Of a DNA stretch of 64,000 nt, positions 36,785 through 45,149 are shown one piece after another. The notes under the pieces are model-generated. The model saw only the letters and a list, made by a program, of their open reading frames with translations. It was not told the origin of the DNA and did not search any database. Within the stretch, counting starts at the first letter, position 1; each line of letters begins with the position of its first letter. Both the position numbers and the translations under genes were made by a program. Origin of the DNA: Pseudarthrobacter siccitolerans (GTDB taxonomy: Bacteria; Actinomycetota; Actinomycetes; Actinomycetales; Micrococcaceae); NCBI RefSeq assembly GCF_030823375.1, contig NZ_JAUSXB010000001.1, positions 992,001 through 1,056,000 on the forward strand. The letters are read 5' to 3'.

Positions 36785-39700
36785 GTGCCAGAGCAGCCTA
36801 GCCACCGTCTACCAGAGGAATTTGGCGGAAACGAGTGGCTCGTTGACGAACTGTACGAGCAGTACCAAAAGGACAAGAACGCTGTCGACGCCAAATGGTG
36901 GCCGCTGTTTGAATCTTTCGGCTCGGGCAGCAGTTCTTCTTCCAACGGAAATTCGGCGCAAGCCACTGCCCACCCCGCAACCAGGGAAATGCCGGTTGTA
37001 AACGTTGCTCCTGCGGCACCGGCAGCGCAGCCGGCTGCAGCCCCGCCCGCTCCGCCGTCGGCCCCGCCTGCCTCTGCGGCACCTGCCGCGGCCCCGGCTC
37101 CCGTCAAGAAAGCCCCCGCCACCGTGGCGCGTGACGGCGCCAAGAAGACTGAAGCGGGCACGGGTTCGCAGCCCATCCCGGCGCAGCTGCCCAAGAACGT
37201 CAAGGCCCCCACGGCCCCGGAAGAGGACGTCGTGTCGGTCCTGCGCGGACCGGCCAAGGCCATTGCCACCAACATGGTCACCAGCCTGGAGGTGCCCACC
37301 GCCACCAGCGTCCGGGCCATCCCCGCCAAGCTGCTGATTGACAACCGGGTGGTCATCAACTCCAACCTCGCCCGCGCCCGCGGCGGCAAGGTCTCCTTCA
37401 CGCACCTGATCGGCTACGCCGTCATCCGCGCGCTGTCCCAGTTCCCTTCCATGAACGTGTACTACGACGAAGTGGACGGCAAGCCCGTTGCAGTCCAGCC
37501 GGCGCACGTCAACTTCGGCATCGCCATCGACATGCCCAAGCCCGATGGAACCCGCCTGCTGATGGTGCCGAACATCAAGAAGGCAGAAACCCTCAACTTC
37601 TCCGAGTTCTGGCACACTTACGAGGACCTCATCAAGCGCGCCCGCAACGGCAAGCTGACTGCTGACGACCACCAGGGCACCACCGTGTCCCTGACCAACC
37701 CGGGCGGCATCGGCACCGTGCACTCGGTGCCCCGTCTTTCCAAGGGCCAGGCGGCCATCATCGGCGTCGGTGCCCTGGACTACCCTGCCGAATTCCAGGG
37801 TGCCAGCGAGAAGATCATCGCCCAGAACGCCATCAGCAAGGTCCTGACCCTGACCTCCACCTACGATCACCGCGTGATCCAGGGTGCCGGCAGCGGCGAG
37901 TTCCTGAAGCTGGTCCATCAGCTGCTGCTCGGCGCGCAGAACTTCTACGACGATATCTTCGAGTCCCTGCGCATTCCGTACGAGCCCGTTCGCTGGAGCG
38001 CGGACAAGCAGGTCGACCCTGCCGACGAGATCAACAAGGTGGCCCGGATCCAGCAGCTGATCCACTCCTACCGGGTCCGGGGCCACCTGATGGCGGACAC
38101 CGATCCGCTCGAATACGTCCAGCGCAAGCACCCGGACCTTGACGTCCTGACGTACGGCCTGACTCTGTGGGACCTGGACCGCGAGTGGCCCACGGGCGGT
38201 TTCGGCGGTAAGCCGATGCTCAAATTCCGCGACATCCTGGGTGTCCTCCGCGACGCCTACTGCCGCACCACGGGCATCGAGTACATGCACATCCAGGACC
38301 CTGCCGAGCGCAAGTGGTTCCAGGACCAGCTCGAGCACCCGTACTCGAAGCCCAGCCGTGAAGAGCAGCTGCGCATCGTCTCCAAGCTGAACGCCGCCGA
38401 GGCCTTCGAGACCTTCCTGCAGACGAAGTTCGTGGGCCAGAAGCGCTTCTCCCTCGAAGGCGGCGAGTCCCTGATTCCGCTGCTGGACGCCATCCTGTCC
38501 GACGCCGCCGACGACGGCCTGGATGAAGTCGCCATCGGCATGGCCCACCGCGGCCGCCTGAACGTTCTGACCAACATCGCGGGCAAGACCTACGCACAGG
38601 TGTTCCGCGAGTTCGAGGGCACCCAGGATCCCCGCTCGGTCCAGGGTTCCGGCGACGTCAAGTACCACCTGGGCACCGAGGGCACGTTCACCTCGGACAA
38701 CGGCAAGGAGACCAAGGTCTACCTGGCTGCCAACCCGTCCCACCTGGAAGCAGTGGACCCGGTGCTCGAGGGCATCGTCCGCGCCAAGCAGGACCGCCTG
38801 GACCAGGGCGAGTCCTTCCCGGTCCTTCCCATCGTGGTCCACGGCGACGCCGCTTTCGCCGGCCAGGGCGTGGTGGCCGAAACCCTGAACCTCTCCCAGC
38901 TGCGGGGCTACCGTACCGGCGGAACCATCCACGTGGTGGTCAACAACCAGGTGGGCTTCACCACGGCTCCTTCCTCGTCCCGCTCGTCCACGTACTCCAC
39001 CGACGTTGCCAAGATGATCCAGGCACCGGTGTTCCACGTGAACGGCGACGACCCCGAGGCCGTGGTCCGCATCGGCCAGCTCGCCTACGAGTTCCGCCAG
39101 CGGTTCCACAAGGACGTTGTCATTGACATGGTCTGCTACCGCCGCCGCGGGCACAACGAGGGCGACGACCCCTCGATGACCCAGCCGCTGATGTACAACC
39201 TGATCGAAGCCAAGCGTTCGGTGCGCAAGCTCTACACCGAGTCGCTGATCGGCCGTGGGGACATCACCGAGGAAGAAGCCGAGCAGCTGCTCCGCGACTA
39301 CCAGGAACGGCTGGAGCGCGTCTTCGCTGAGACCCACGCAGCCCAGACCTCCCCGATTCCGATCATCACTGCGGATTCCGCAGCAGTATCGGACATCGAG
39401 CGGCCCATCGCCCAGCAGTCCGATTCCAGCATCAACGCGCCCGTGTCCACGGCCATCTCCGCGGACACGCTGGCCCGGATCGGCAAGGCGCATGTGGAGG
39501 TTCCCGAGGGCTTCACCGTCCACGCCAAGCTCAAGCAACTGCTCGAGAAGCGTGAGCAGATGTCCCGTGAAGGCGGCATCGACTGGGGCTTTGGCGAGAT
39601 CGCAGCCTTTGGCTCCCTCATCATGGAAGGGGTTCCTGTCCGCCTGGCCGGCCAGGACTCGCGCCGAGGAACGTTCGTGCAGCGCCACGCCGTCTTCCAT

Positions 39701-40597
39701 GACCGCGCCAACGGCAAGGAATGGCTGCCGCTGGGCAACCTCTCCGACGACCAGGCCAAGCTGTGGATCTACGATTCGCTGCTGTCCGAATACGCAGCCA
39801 TGGGCTTCGAATACGGCTACTCCGTGGAACGCCCCGACGCCCTCGTCCTCTGGGAGGCCCAGTTCGGCGACTTCGTCAACGGCGCCCAGACCATCATCGA
39901 CGAGTTCATCTCGTCGGCCGAGCAGAAGTGGGGCCAGCGCTCCTCGCTGGTGCTGATGCTTCCGCACGGCTACGAGGGCCAGGGCCCGGACCACTCGTCC
40001 GCAAGGATCGAGCGGTTCCTGCAGATGTGTGCCGAAGAAAACATGATCGTGGCCAACCCCACTACGGCGGCCTCGCACTTCCACCTGCTGCGCCGCCAGG
40101 CCTACAGCCGTCCGCGGAAGCCGCTGATCATCTTCACACCCAAGCAGCTGCTCCGCCTCAAGGGTGCTGCCTCCTCCGTGGAAGACTTCACCAACGGCAC
40201 CTTCCGCCCTGTCATCGCCGATCATGAGCAGCTGGCCGCAGACGCCGTCGAACGCGTCCTGCTGGTCTCCGGCCGCCTTTACTACGATCTCCTGTCCACG
40301 CGGCAGAAGACCGGCGACAAGACGACGGCAATCGTCCGGGTGGAGCAGCTTTACCCGCTGCCCCACGCGGAGATCGCTGCGGAACTGGCCAAGTACCCGA
40401 ACGCCGAGGTTGTGTGGGCGCAGGATGAGCCCGCCAACCAGGGGCCGTGGCCGTTCATCGGCCTGAACCTTCCGGACGCGCTTGACCGGAAGGTCCGCCT
40501 CGTGTCGCGTCCGGCGTCGGCCTCCACGGCTGCCGGCTCCATGAAGCGCCACGCCGCAGAGCAGGATGCCCTGCTGAAGCAGGCATTTGCACGGTAA
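36785..40597 (+). CDS. kgd: Multifunctional 2-oxoglutarate decarboxylase/dehydrogenase E1-E2 fusion
   Basis: A 1270-residue TCA-cycle enzyme unique in layout to Actinobacteria. Residues 1-40 are the E1 N-terminal helix (NEWLVDELYEQYQKDKNAVD), 50-140 an Ala/Pro linker, 140-370 an E2-type acyltransferase domain ending TYDHRVIQGAGSGEF, and the remainder a thiamine-diphosphate E1 domain with GDAAFAGQGVV and VVVNNQ for ThDP/Mg. The start is GTG at 36785, giving VPEQPSHRLPEEFGGNEW; the longer frame is not conserved-looking. The lipoyl-bearing E2 and E3 are elsewhere. A terminator follows at 40611. Confidence 0.95.
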   Translation: MPEQPSHRLPEEFGGNEWLVDELYEQYQKDKNAVDAKWWPLFESFGSGSSSSSNGNSAQATAHPATREMPVVNVAPAAPAAQPAAAPPAPPSAPPASAAPAAAPAPVKKAPATVARDGAKKTEAGTGSQPIPAQLPKNVKAPTAPEEDVVSVLRGPAKAIATNMVTSLEVPTATSVRAIPAKLLIDNRVVINSNLARARGGKVSFTHLIGYAVIRALSQFPSMNVYYDEVDGKPVAVQPAHVNFGIAIDMPKPDGTRLLMVPNIKKAETLNFSEFWHTYEDLIKRARNGKLTADDHQGTTVSLTNPGGIGTVHSVPRLSKGQAAIIGVGALDYPAEFQGASEKIIAQNAISKVLTLTSTYDHRVIQGAGSGEFLKLVHQLLLGAQNFYDDIFESLRIPYEPVRWSADKQVDPADEINKVARIQQLIHSYRVRGHLMADTDPLEYVQRKHPDLDVLTYGLTLWDLDREWPTGGFGGKPMLKFRDILGVLRDAYCRTTGIEYMHIQDPAERKWFQDQLEHPYSKPSREEQLRIVSKLNAAEAFETFLQTKFVGQKRFSLEGGESLIPLLDAILSDAADDGLDEVAIGMAHRGRLNVLTNIAGKTYAQVFREFEGTQDPRSVQGSGDVKYHLGTEGTFTSDNGKETKVYLAANPSHLEAVDPVLEGIVRAKQDRLDQGESFPVLPIVVHGDAAFAGQGVVAETLNLSQLRGYRTGGTIHVVVNNQVGFTTAPSSSRSSTYSTDVAKMIQAPVFHVNGDDPEAVVRIGQLAYEFRQRFHKDVVIDMVCYRRRGHNEGDDPSMTQPLMYNLIEAKRSVRKLYTESLIGRGDITEEEAEQLLRDYQERLERVFAETHAAQTSPIPIITADSAAVSDIERPIAQQSDSSINAPVSTAISADTLARIGKAHVEVPEGFTVHAKLKQLLEKREQMSREGGIDWGFGEIAAFGSLIMEGVPVRLAGQDSRRGTFVQRHAVFHDRANGKEWLPLGNLSDDQAKLWIYDSLLSEYAAMGFEYGYSVERPDALVLWEAQFGDFVNGAQTIIDEFISSAEQKWGQRSSLVLMLPHGYEGQGPDHSSARIERFLQMCAEENMIVANPTTAASHFHLLRRQAYSRPRKPLIIFTPKQLLRLKGAASSVEDFTNGTFRPVIADHEQLAADAVERVLLVSGRLYYDLLSTRQKTGDKTTAIVRVEQLYPLPHAEIAAELAKYPNAEVVWAQDEPANQGPWPFIGLNLPDALDRKVRLVSRPASASTAAGSMKRHAAEQDALLKQAFAR

Positions 40598-40610
40598 TAA
40601 CCAGTAAGGC

Positions 40611-40659
40611 TGCCCGGCCGGACGTCGAAATACCAGACTCCGGCCGGGCAGTTCTGTTT
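40611..40659 (+). terminator. Terminator after kgd
   Basis: Twelve-base arms TGCCCGGCCGGA (40611-40622) and 40639-40650 enclose a 16-base loop and are followed by GTTCTGTTT. It lies 13 bases after the kgd stop and isolates it from the SGNH hydrolase gene. Confidence 0.75.
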
Positions 40660-40744
40660 AATGGGATGGACAGCGCCCGCCCGGGCAGCCAGGACGAAGC
40701 CGCAGGTCGCGGCGGGCAGTCAGCACCGAAGTAAAGAGGAACGT

Positions 40745-41344
40745 GTGGAAGACAGGAAGCTGCGCATCGCAGCTGTAGGAGATGAACTGCTGGCCGGACT
40801 GGGTGACCCCCGCGCGCTCGGCTGGCTGGGCCGGGTACTGGCCCGCACTCCACAGGACGGAATGATCCTGGAAAGCTATCCACTCCCCTGCCCGCAGGAA
40901 GGAACGGAAGGCCTGGCCGCACGCTGGCTGGACGAAGCAGGCCGTCGGTTCAGCGACCAGTCCGAGAACCGCCTGGTGATCGGGCTCTCGGGCCGAGACA
41001 TCGAGTTTGGGCTTTCCACTGCACGCAGCCGGCTGAACCTGGCCAACATCCTCGACTCCGCCTCACAGAACCGGCTGGAGGTGTTTGTTGTCGGGCCGCC
41101 GCCCACCCTTGACCCGGGCCAGAACAGGCGGCTGGACGAGTTGAACACCGCCTTCGCGGACGTCACCACACGCCGCAAGCACCTCTACGTGGATACCTTC
41201 TCCCCGCTCCTGAACCACGAACAGTGGCGCCAGGACCTTGCCGCCAACGGAGGAACCCCGGGGCAGGCCGGCTATGGCCTGATGGCATGGCTGGTACTGC
41301 ACCGCGGCTGGTTCCAGTGGCTGGGCATGGCAGTTCCGGAGTAA
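40745..41344 (+). CDS. SGNH/GDSL-type hydrolase
   Basis: A 199-residue cytoplasmic esterase/lipase-like protein. Block I is AVGDELLAGLGD at about 8-19, with Asp in place of the usual Ser (GDEL for GDSL), while LVIGLSGRDIEFG resembles block III. Start GTG at 40745 with AAAGAGGA upstream; the longer frame has no ribosome site. Because the usual nucleophile position reads GDE, catalysis is uncertain. It follows the kgd terminator and is probably transcribed alone. Confidence 0.7.
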   Translation: MEDRKLRIAAVGDELLAGLGDPRALGWLGRVLARTPQDGMILESYPLPCPQEGTEGLAARWLDEAGRRFSDQSENRLVIGLSGRDIEFGLSTARSRLNLANILDSASQNRLEVFVVGPPPTLDPGQNRRLDELNTAFADVTTRRKHLYVDTFSPLLNHEQWRQDLAANGGTPGQAGYGLMAWLVLHRGWFQWLGMAVPE

Positions 41345-41355
41345 GCATAAATCGC

Positions 41356-41412
41356 GATATATCTTGAACTGCGGCCGCGCCGGGAGTAGGTTGGCCAGAC
41401 ACGATATATCGT
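41356..41412 (+). promoter_or_regulatory. Promoter of DUF4097-padR with two GATATATC operators
   Basis: A -35 TTGAAC (41364-41369) and -10 TAGGTT (41387-41392) with a 17-base spacer form a good promoter. The word CGATATATC occurs twice: at 41355-41363, touching the -35, and at 41402-41410, at the expected start site; the second is part of the perfect 12-base palindrome ACGATATATCGT (41401-41412). GATATATC-type words suit PadR-like repressors, and a PadR gene lies in this operon, so autoregulation is likely. Confidence 0.75.
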
Positions 41413-41425
41413 CTTCGGAGGAACC

Positions 41426-42277
41426 ATGGCTGATCAGAACTGGACTGTCACCGGCGCGCAGACCATCGACGTCGAGTCCGTCTCGGCACTGAAACTGGGA
41501 ATGGTCCGGGGCCGGTTCGACGTAATAGCCCATGAACAGCCCTATACCCGGATCGAGGTTTCCGAGGTGCAGGGCGATCCCGTTGCCGTTTCGCTGGAAA
41601 ACGGCCGGCTGGAGGTCCGCCACCAGCTTCACGGGCCGCAGGGCTGGTTCAAGAACCTCATGGGAACGGTCAACCACCACAGCGAGAACTACGCCGTCAT
41701 CAGCATTGCCCTTCCTGCCACAGTTGATGTTGAGGCAGGCACCGTCAGCGGTGACGGCCTGGTGTCGGGGATGGCCGCCCGTACCCGCCTGAACACCGTG
41801 TCCGGTTCCGTGATGGCGGACGGCACCGACGGCGAACTGTTCGTCACCACCGTCAGCGGCGAGGTCAGCGTTCGCCATCACAGCGGGGTCCTCACCGCCA
41901 AGACCGTCTCCGGCCAGGTCACGGCTTCCGGCCACTTCAGCCACATCCGTGCCAACACGGTCAGTGGCGACATGAATTTCGACCTGATGGGTTTCACCCA
42001 GGATTTCGGTGCAAATTCCGTCTCAGGGGACCTCACCATCCGGATCCCGCATGACGTCGGGGTGGATGTGGTGGCCAAGTCCGCCACGGGGGCTGTGGTT
42101 ATCGGCAACCAGCAGTACCACGTGGCTGGCGGCAAGGTGGAGACGATTGCCGGCCCTGACGCCGTGCTCATGCTGGTGAGGACCAACTCCGTGTCGGGCA
42201 AAACCTCCATCCTCCACAGCGCCCGGCCCGGCGAAGCGAACGGAAACATGCCGGGGCCCGCGGAAGAACGGCGCTGA
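41426..42277 (+). CDS. DUF4097 family beta-strand repeat protein
   Basis: A 283-residue protein built of repeated short beta strands with the recurring pattern NTVSGSV / TTVSGEVSV / KTVSGQV / NTVSGDM / NSVSGDL, a solenoid typical of DUF4097 (adhesin-like) proteins. No signal peptide or membrane span is visible, so it is probably cytoplasmic. It is followed directly by padR (TGATG overlap). In Firmicutes and Actinobacteria DUF4097 proteins often accompany PadR or PspC-type genes, but their biochemical job is unknown. Confidence 0.85.
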   Translation: MADQNWTVTGAQTIDVESVSALKLGMVRGRFDVIAHEQPYTRIEVSEVQGDPVAVSLENGRLEVRHQLHGPQGWFKNLMGTVNHHSENYAVISIALPATVDVEAGTVSGDGLVSGMAARTRLNTVSGSVMADGTDGELFVTTVSGEVSVRHHSGVLTAKTVSGQVTASGHFSHIRANTVSGDMNFDLMGFTQDFGANSVSGDLTIRIPHDVGVDVVAKSATGAVVIGNQQYHVAGGKVETIAGPDAVLMLVRTNSVSGKTSILHSARPGEANGNMPGPAEERR

Positions 42278-42891
42278 TGCCCGCTGTCTTCGCCCACGGC
42301 GCCCTGCGGCTTTACCTGCTTGCCCTGCTCGAGTCCGGTCCCAAGCACGGCTACGAACTCATCAAGGCCCTCAAGGAGCGGTTCGGCGGCACCTACTCCC
42401 CCAGCGCCGGCACCATCTACCCGCGGCTGGGGAAACTGGAGGAAGAAGGCCTGGTAGCCACCGAAGCCTCCGGCCGCCGCACCAACTACCGCATCACCCC
42501 AGCCGGTCTGGCGGAACTAAACCTTCGCCGTGAGGAACTGGCAGCTGTAGAAAAAGAGATCTCAGCCTCGGTGCGCCGGCTGGCAGACAACCTCCGGGAG
42601 GACATCCGCAGCAACATGCGCGGACTGCGGGCCGATCTTGCGGCCACGGCGGAGGCTGCCCGGGCCGGCGCAGCGTCCGCCGCTTTCACAGCGCTCAAAG
42701 GCAGTCCGGCCGCAGACGGCAAGGCGTCGCTCAGGGAAGCCGAGCTCATGCTCCAGGCGTTCAGGGACGACCTCCGTGCCGAACTCCGGCTGCAGGCAGG
42801 CAAGCAGCCTCTCAGCCCCGTGGTCCTGGAAACGGTCAGGACGGTGCTGGAGCAGGCCGGTATCGCTATCCGAAACTCGGTCCGGACCTAG
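42277..42891 (+). CDS. PadR-family transcriptional regulator
   Basis: A 204-residue PadR repressor. The winged helix occupies residues 8-85 (LRLYLLALLESGPKHGYELIKAL, SAGTIYPRLGKLEEEGLV) and a long helical C-terminal part (85-204) is Ala/Arg-rich and likely forms the dimer. It is translationally coupled to the DUF4097 gene. Operator copies around the promoter make it the likely repressor of its own operon; the signal it senses is unknown. Confidence 0.9.
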   Translation: MPAVFAHGALRLYLLALLESGPKHGYELIKALKERFGGTYSPSAGTIYPRLGKLEEEGLVATEASGRRTNYRITPAGLAELNLRREELAAVEKEISASVRRLADNLREDIRSNMRGLRADLAATAEAARAGAASAAFTALKGSPAADGKASLREAELMLQAFRDDLRAELRLQAGKQPLSPVVLETVRTVLEQAGIAIRNSVRT

Positions 42892-43047
42892 CTGCCAAGC
42901 CGGGTTCGTAGCCGGCCTCCCATGCTGGGTCCGCGTTCTTCGGTCACCGAACCGCAGGTCATGCGGCGGTTGCCGGTTCGCGGGGCGTCAGATCATGTGG
43001 GAGACTTGAGGGCAGCTCTTTTGAGTACAACAGTAAGGAGGCCAGCT

Positions 43048-43122
43048 ATGAGCAAGCGTGCACGCAAGCGTCGTGACCGTAAGCGTGGCGGCGCGAACCA
43101 CGGGAAGCGCCCCAACACCTAG
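43048..43122 (+). CDS. Ribosomal protein bL37
   Basis: A 24-residue basic protein starting MSKRARKRRDRKR and ending NHGKRPNT, matching the small actinobacterial 50S protein bL37 first seen in mycobacterial ribosome structures. AAGGAGG lies seven bases upstream of the ATG, and a strong terminator follows at 43149. Its length and high Arg/Lys content leave little else it could be. Confidence 0.9.
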   Translation: MSKRARKRRDRKRGGANHGKRPNT

Positions 43123-43148
43123 GCACATGCCAGGTACAGCGGTTACAG

Positions 43149-43195
43149 CAAAGGACCCCGGAAGCCACTCGGCTTCCGGGGTCCTTTGTTCTTGG
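43149..43195 (+). terminator. Strong terminator after bL37
   Basis: Eighteen-base perfect arms (43149-43166 with 43171-43188) enclose the loop ACTC and are followed by TTCTTGG. It ends the bL37 transcript and stands between it and the convergent rsrA. Confidence 0.9.
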
Positions 43196-43270
43196 CTTAT
43201 CTGCAGGCTCCCGCTGTCCCGGGTCCCGCTGCCCTGGGCTGGGGACGGTGCCCCGCGGGTCCGGTACTCC

Positions 43271-43531
43271 CTATGCGTCCACTGGACGGATCGAGTGGAT
43301 CCGGTCCAGGATGGCGTTCTTGAGGTTCGCCGGCGCCGCTTCAGTGCAGGAACGCTTCACCATGTTGCGGATCACGCACTCAAGGTCGTACTGCTCCGTA
43401 CATTCGGGGCACTCATCGAGGTGTGTCTTGATCTCCGTGATGTCCTCACGGGTCAACGCGCCGTCAAGGTACTCGTAGATGCGTTGCATCCTGGTATCGT
43501 CGCAGTCGCCCAATCCCTGGCAGTCGCTCAT
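43271..43531 (-). CDS. rsrA: Mycothiol-system zinc anti-sigma factor (RsrA family)
   Basis: An 86-residue zinc-binding anti-sigma factor that inhibits SigR until disulfide stress oxidises its cysteines. The zinc motif [16 protein letters not shown] contains the HxxxCxxC core at about 37-45. It is coupled to sigR by a four-base overlap (ATGA), the normal order. The family name RshA is used in mycobacteria. Confidence 0.94.
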   Translation of the reverse strand: MSDCQGLGDCDDTRMQRIYEYLDGALTREDITEIKTHLDECPECTEQYDLECVIRNMVKRSCTEAAPANLKNAILDRIHSIRPVDA

Positions 43532-44313
43532 TTCCTGTTCTCCTGTTGTTGGCTTTCTGCCGCGTCGGGTGCATCTGCGGCTGTTTTGAATCCGCGCTCG
43601 GCGGCGTATTCCCCGAGCATGTCCCGCAGCATTCTTCGGCCGCGGTGAAGCCTGGACATCACTGTGCCGATAGGGGTGTTCATGATGTCCGAAATTTCCT
43701 TGTAGGCAAACCCTTCAACATCCGCGAAGTACACCGCCAGGCGGAATTCCTCGGGGATGGCCTGAAGGGCGCGTTTGACGTCGGAATCCGGCAGGTGATC
43801 CAGCGCCTCTGCTTCAGCAGAACGCAGCCCGCTGGAGGTGTGCGACTCAGCACGCGCCAACTGCCAGTCCTCGATGGTGTCCGAGTTGGACTGAAGCGGT
43901 TCCCGCTGCCGTTTGCGGTACAGGTTGATATAGGTGTTCGTCAGAATCCGGTACAGCCACGCCTTGAGGTTGGTTCCCGGCTTGTACTGGTGGAACGCAG
44001 AAAAAGCCTTGGTGTAGGCCTCCTGGACAAGGTCCTCCGCGTCAGCCGGGTTCCGGGCCATCCGCATGGCCGCCGAATACAGCTGATCGACGTACTGCAT
44101 GGCGTCGCGTTCAAACCGGACCCGGCGTTCCTCGTCCGATTCCGTGGAAACGTCCACCGCTTCCTCAGCCGCTCCCGCGGGCGGCACAGAGCCTTCCGTT
44201 GGCACGGGGCCTTCCGTTGGCTCTGGCGGCTCGGGCCGGGTATCAGCGCTGCTCTTGGCTTCGTTCTGCGAAGCGTCATACATGGCCGAAACGGCCGGAT
44301 CCAGGGTGCTCAT
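43528..44313 (-). CDS. sigR: RNA polymerase sigma factor SigR/SigH (ECF)
   Basis: An ECF sigma factor for thiol-oxidative stress. Region 2 ([20 protein letters not shown], then [20 protein letters not shown]) and region 4 ([22 protein letters not shown]) are typical of SigR/SigH. I chose ATG at 44313 (261 residues): a TAGACT -10 lies 9-14 bases before it, suggesting a near-leaderless short form. The frame continues upstream, and an in-frame ATG at 44388 downstream of a SigR-type promoter could give a 25-residue longer isoform. Confidence 0.94.
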   Translation of the reverse strand: MSTLDPAVSAMYDASQNEAKSSADTRPEPPEPTEGPVPTEGSVPPAGAAEEAVDVSTESDEERRVRFERDAMQYVDQLYSAAMRMARNPADAEDLVQEAYTKAFSAFHQYKPGTNLKAWLYRILTNTYINLYRKRQREPLQSNSDTIEDWQLARAESHTSSGLRSAEAEALDHLPDSDVKRALQAIPEEFRLAVYFADVEGFAYKEISDIMNTPIGTVMSRLHRGRRMLRDMLGEYAAERGFKTAADAPDAAESQQQENRK

Positions 44314-44500
44314 TGCCTTCAAGTCTACTGTCAGGCTCTGCGCACGCGCTGACCCATACGCGGGGGGTTCGGCCCCCAACGAGTCCATGGCCACCGGGCC
44401 TGCTGCATCGATTCCGTCCAACACCCGCCTCAAAGGCCAACTCCGCTCTGTTGTCCGGTTCTTTGTCTTGCGGGCCCGGCTTTCCAGGCCCAGTTTCCAT

Positions 44501-44526
44501 AACCTGCGGCTTCGGGCAAATATTCC
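44501..44526 (-). promoter_or_regulatory. SigR-type promoter (GGAAT-N18-GTT) upstream of sigR
   Basis: Reading the minus strand, GGAAT at 44526-44522 is followed by exactly 18 bases and GTT at 44503-44501, the consensus for SigR/SigH-dependent promoters. It would start about 180 bases before the sigR ATG and supports autoregulation. It lies within the region shared with the divergent DoxX gene. Confidence 0.8.
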
Positions 44527-44593
44527 CCAAAAGTGCAAGACTAGAACGGACTCCGCCGCACCCGACGCGGTTCGTCCACCCAGGAGGAAATCC

Positions 44594-45142
44594 ATGTCCT
44601 TTGTCCGCACACTCGCACGGCCCATGCTGGCTTCCAGTTTTGTTCTCGCCGGAATGGATAAGCTCAAAAACGCCGACGACACCGCGCAACAGCTCTCGCC
44701 CCTGCTGAGCAAAGCAACGGCCGCGTTGCCATTCCAGACGGACGAGAAGACACTGGCGCGGATTATCGGCGGGACACAGGTGGGCGCCGGTGTCCTGTTC
44801 GGGCTGGGGAAGTTCTCCCGTCTCTCAGCGACCGTACTGACCGTGGTTTCGCTGCTCAACACGTTCGTCGAGTGGCGCAGCGCGGATATCAGCAGCAAGG
44901 AAGGCCGCGGAAACCGCCGCAACCAGCTGCTGAAAAACCTGTCCCTGAGCGGCGGAGCATTGCTTGCTTCCGTGGACACGGCAGGTAAGCCGGGGCTCGC
45001 CTGGCGTGCCGAGCACCTGGCGGCCGACGCGAGGAAGGGGGCGGCGCACCTGGCCGCCGATGCCCGGAAGACCACGAACAAGAAGCTGCACAAAGCCGAC
45101 AAAGCCGTGCGCCGCGCCGTCGAACAGGCCACGGGGGCATAA
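44594..45142 (+). CDS. DoxX family membrane protein with helical C-terminal tail
   Basis: A 182-residue DoxX-type protein: helical membrane segments in the first 125 residues ([53 protein letters not shown]), then an Ala/Lys-rich amphipathic tail with the tandem repeat [27 protein letters not shown] precedes the ATG. In mycobacteria DoxX helps keep thiol balance with superoxide dismutase; the adjacent SigR locus fits this but does not prove it. It runs toward aroA, eight bases away. Confidence 0.82.
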   Translation: MSFVRTLARPMLASSFVLAGMDKLKNADDTAQQLSPLLSKATAALPFQTDEKTLARIIGGTQVGAGVLFGLGKFSRLSATVLTVVSLLNTFVEWRSADISSKEGRGNRRNQLLKNLSLSGGALLASVDTAGKPGLAWRAEHLAADARKGAAHLAADARKTTNKKLHKADKAVRRAVEQATGA

Positions 45143-45149
45143 GCAGGAC

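Noticed and set aside
36809..40552. 1247-residue open frame antisense to kgd
   Set aside because: High GC third-position bias makes long antisense frames; its translation has no domain and low-complexity composition, while kgd on the other strand is unmistakable.
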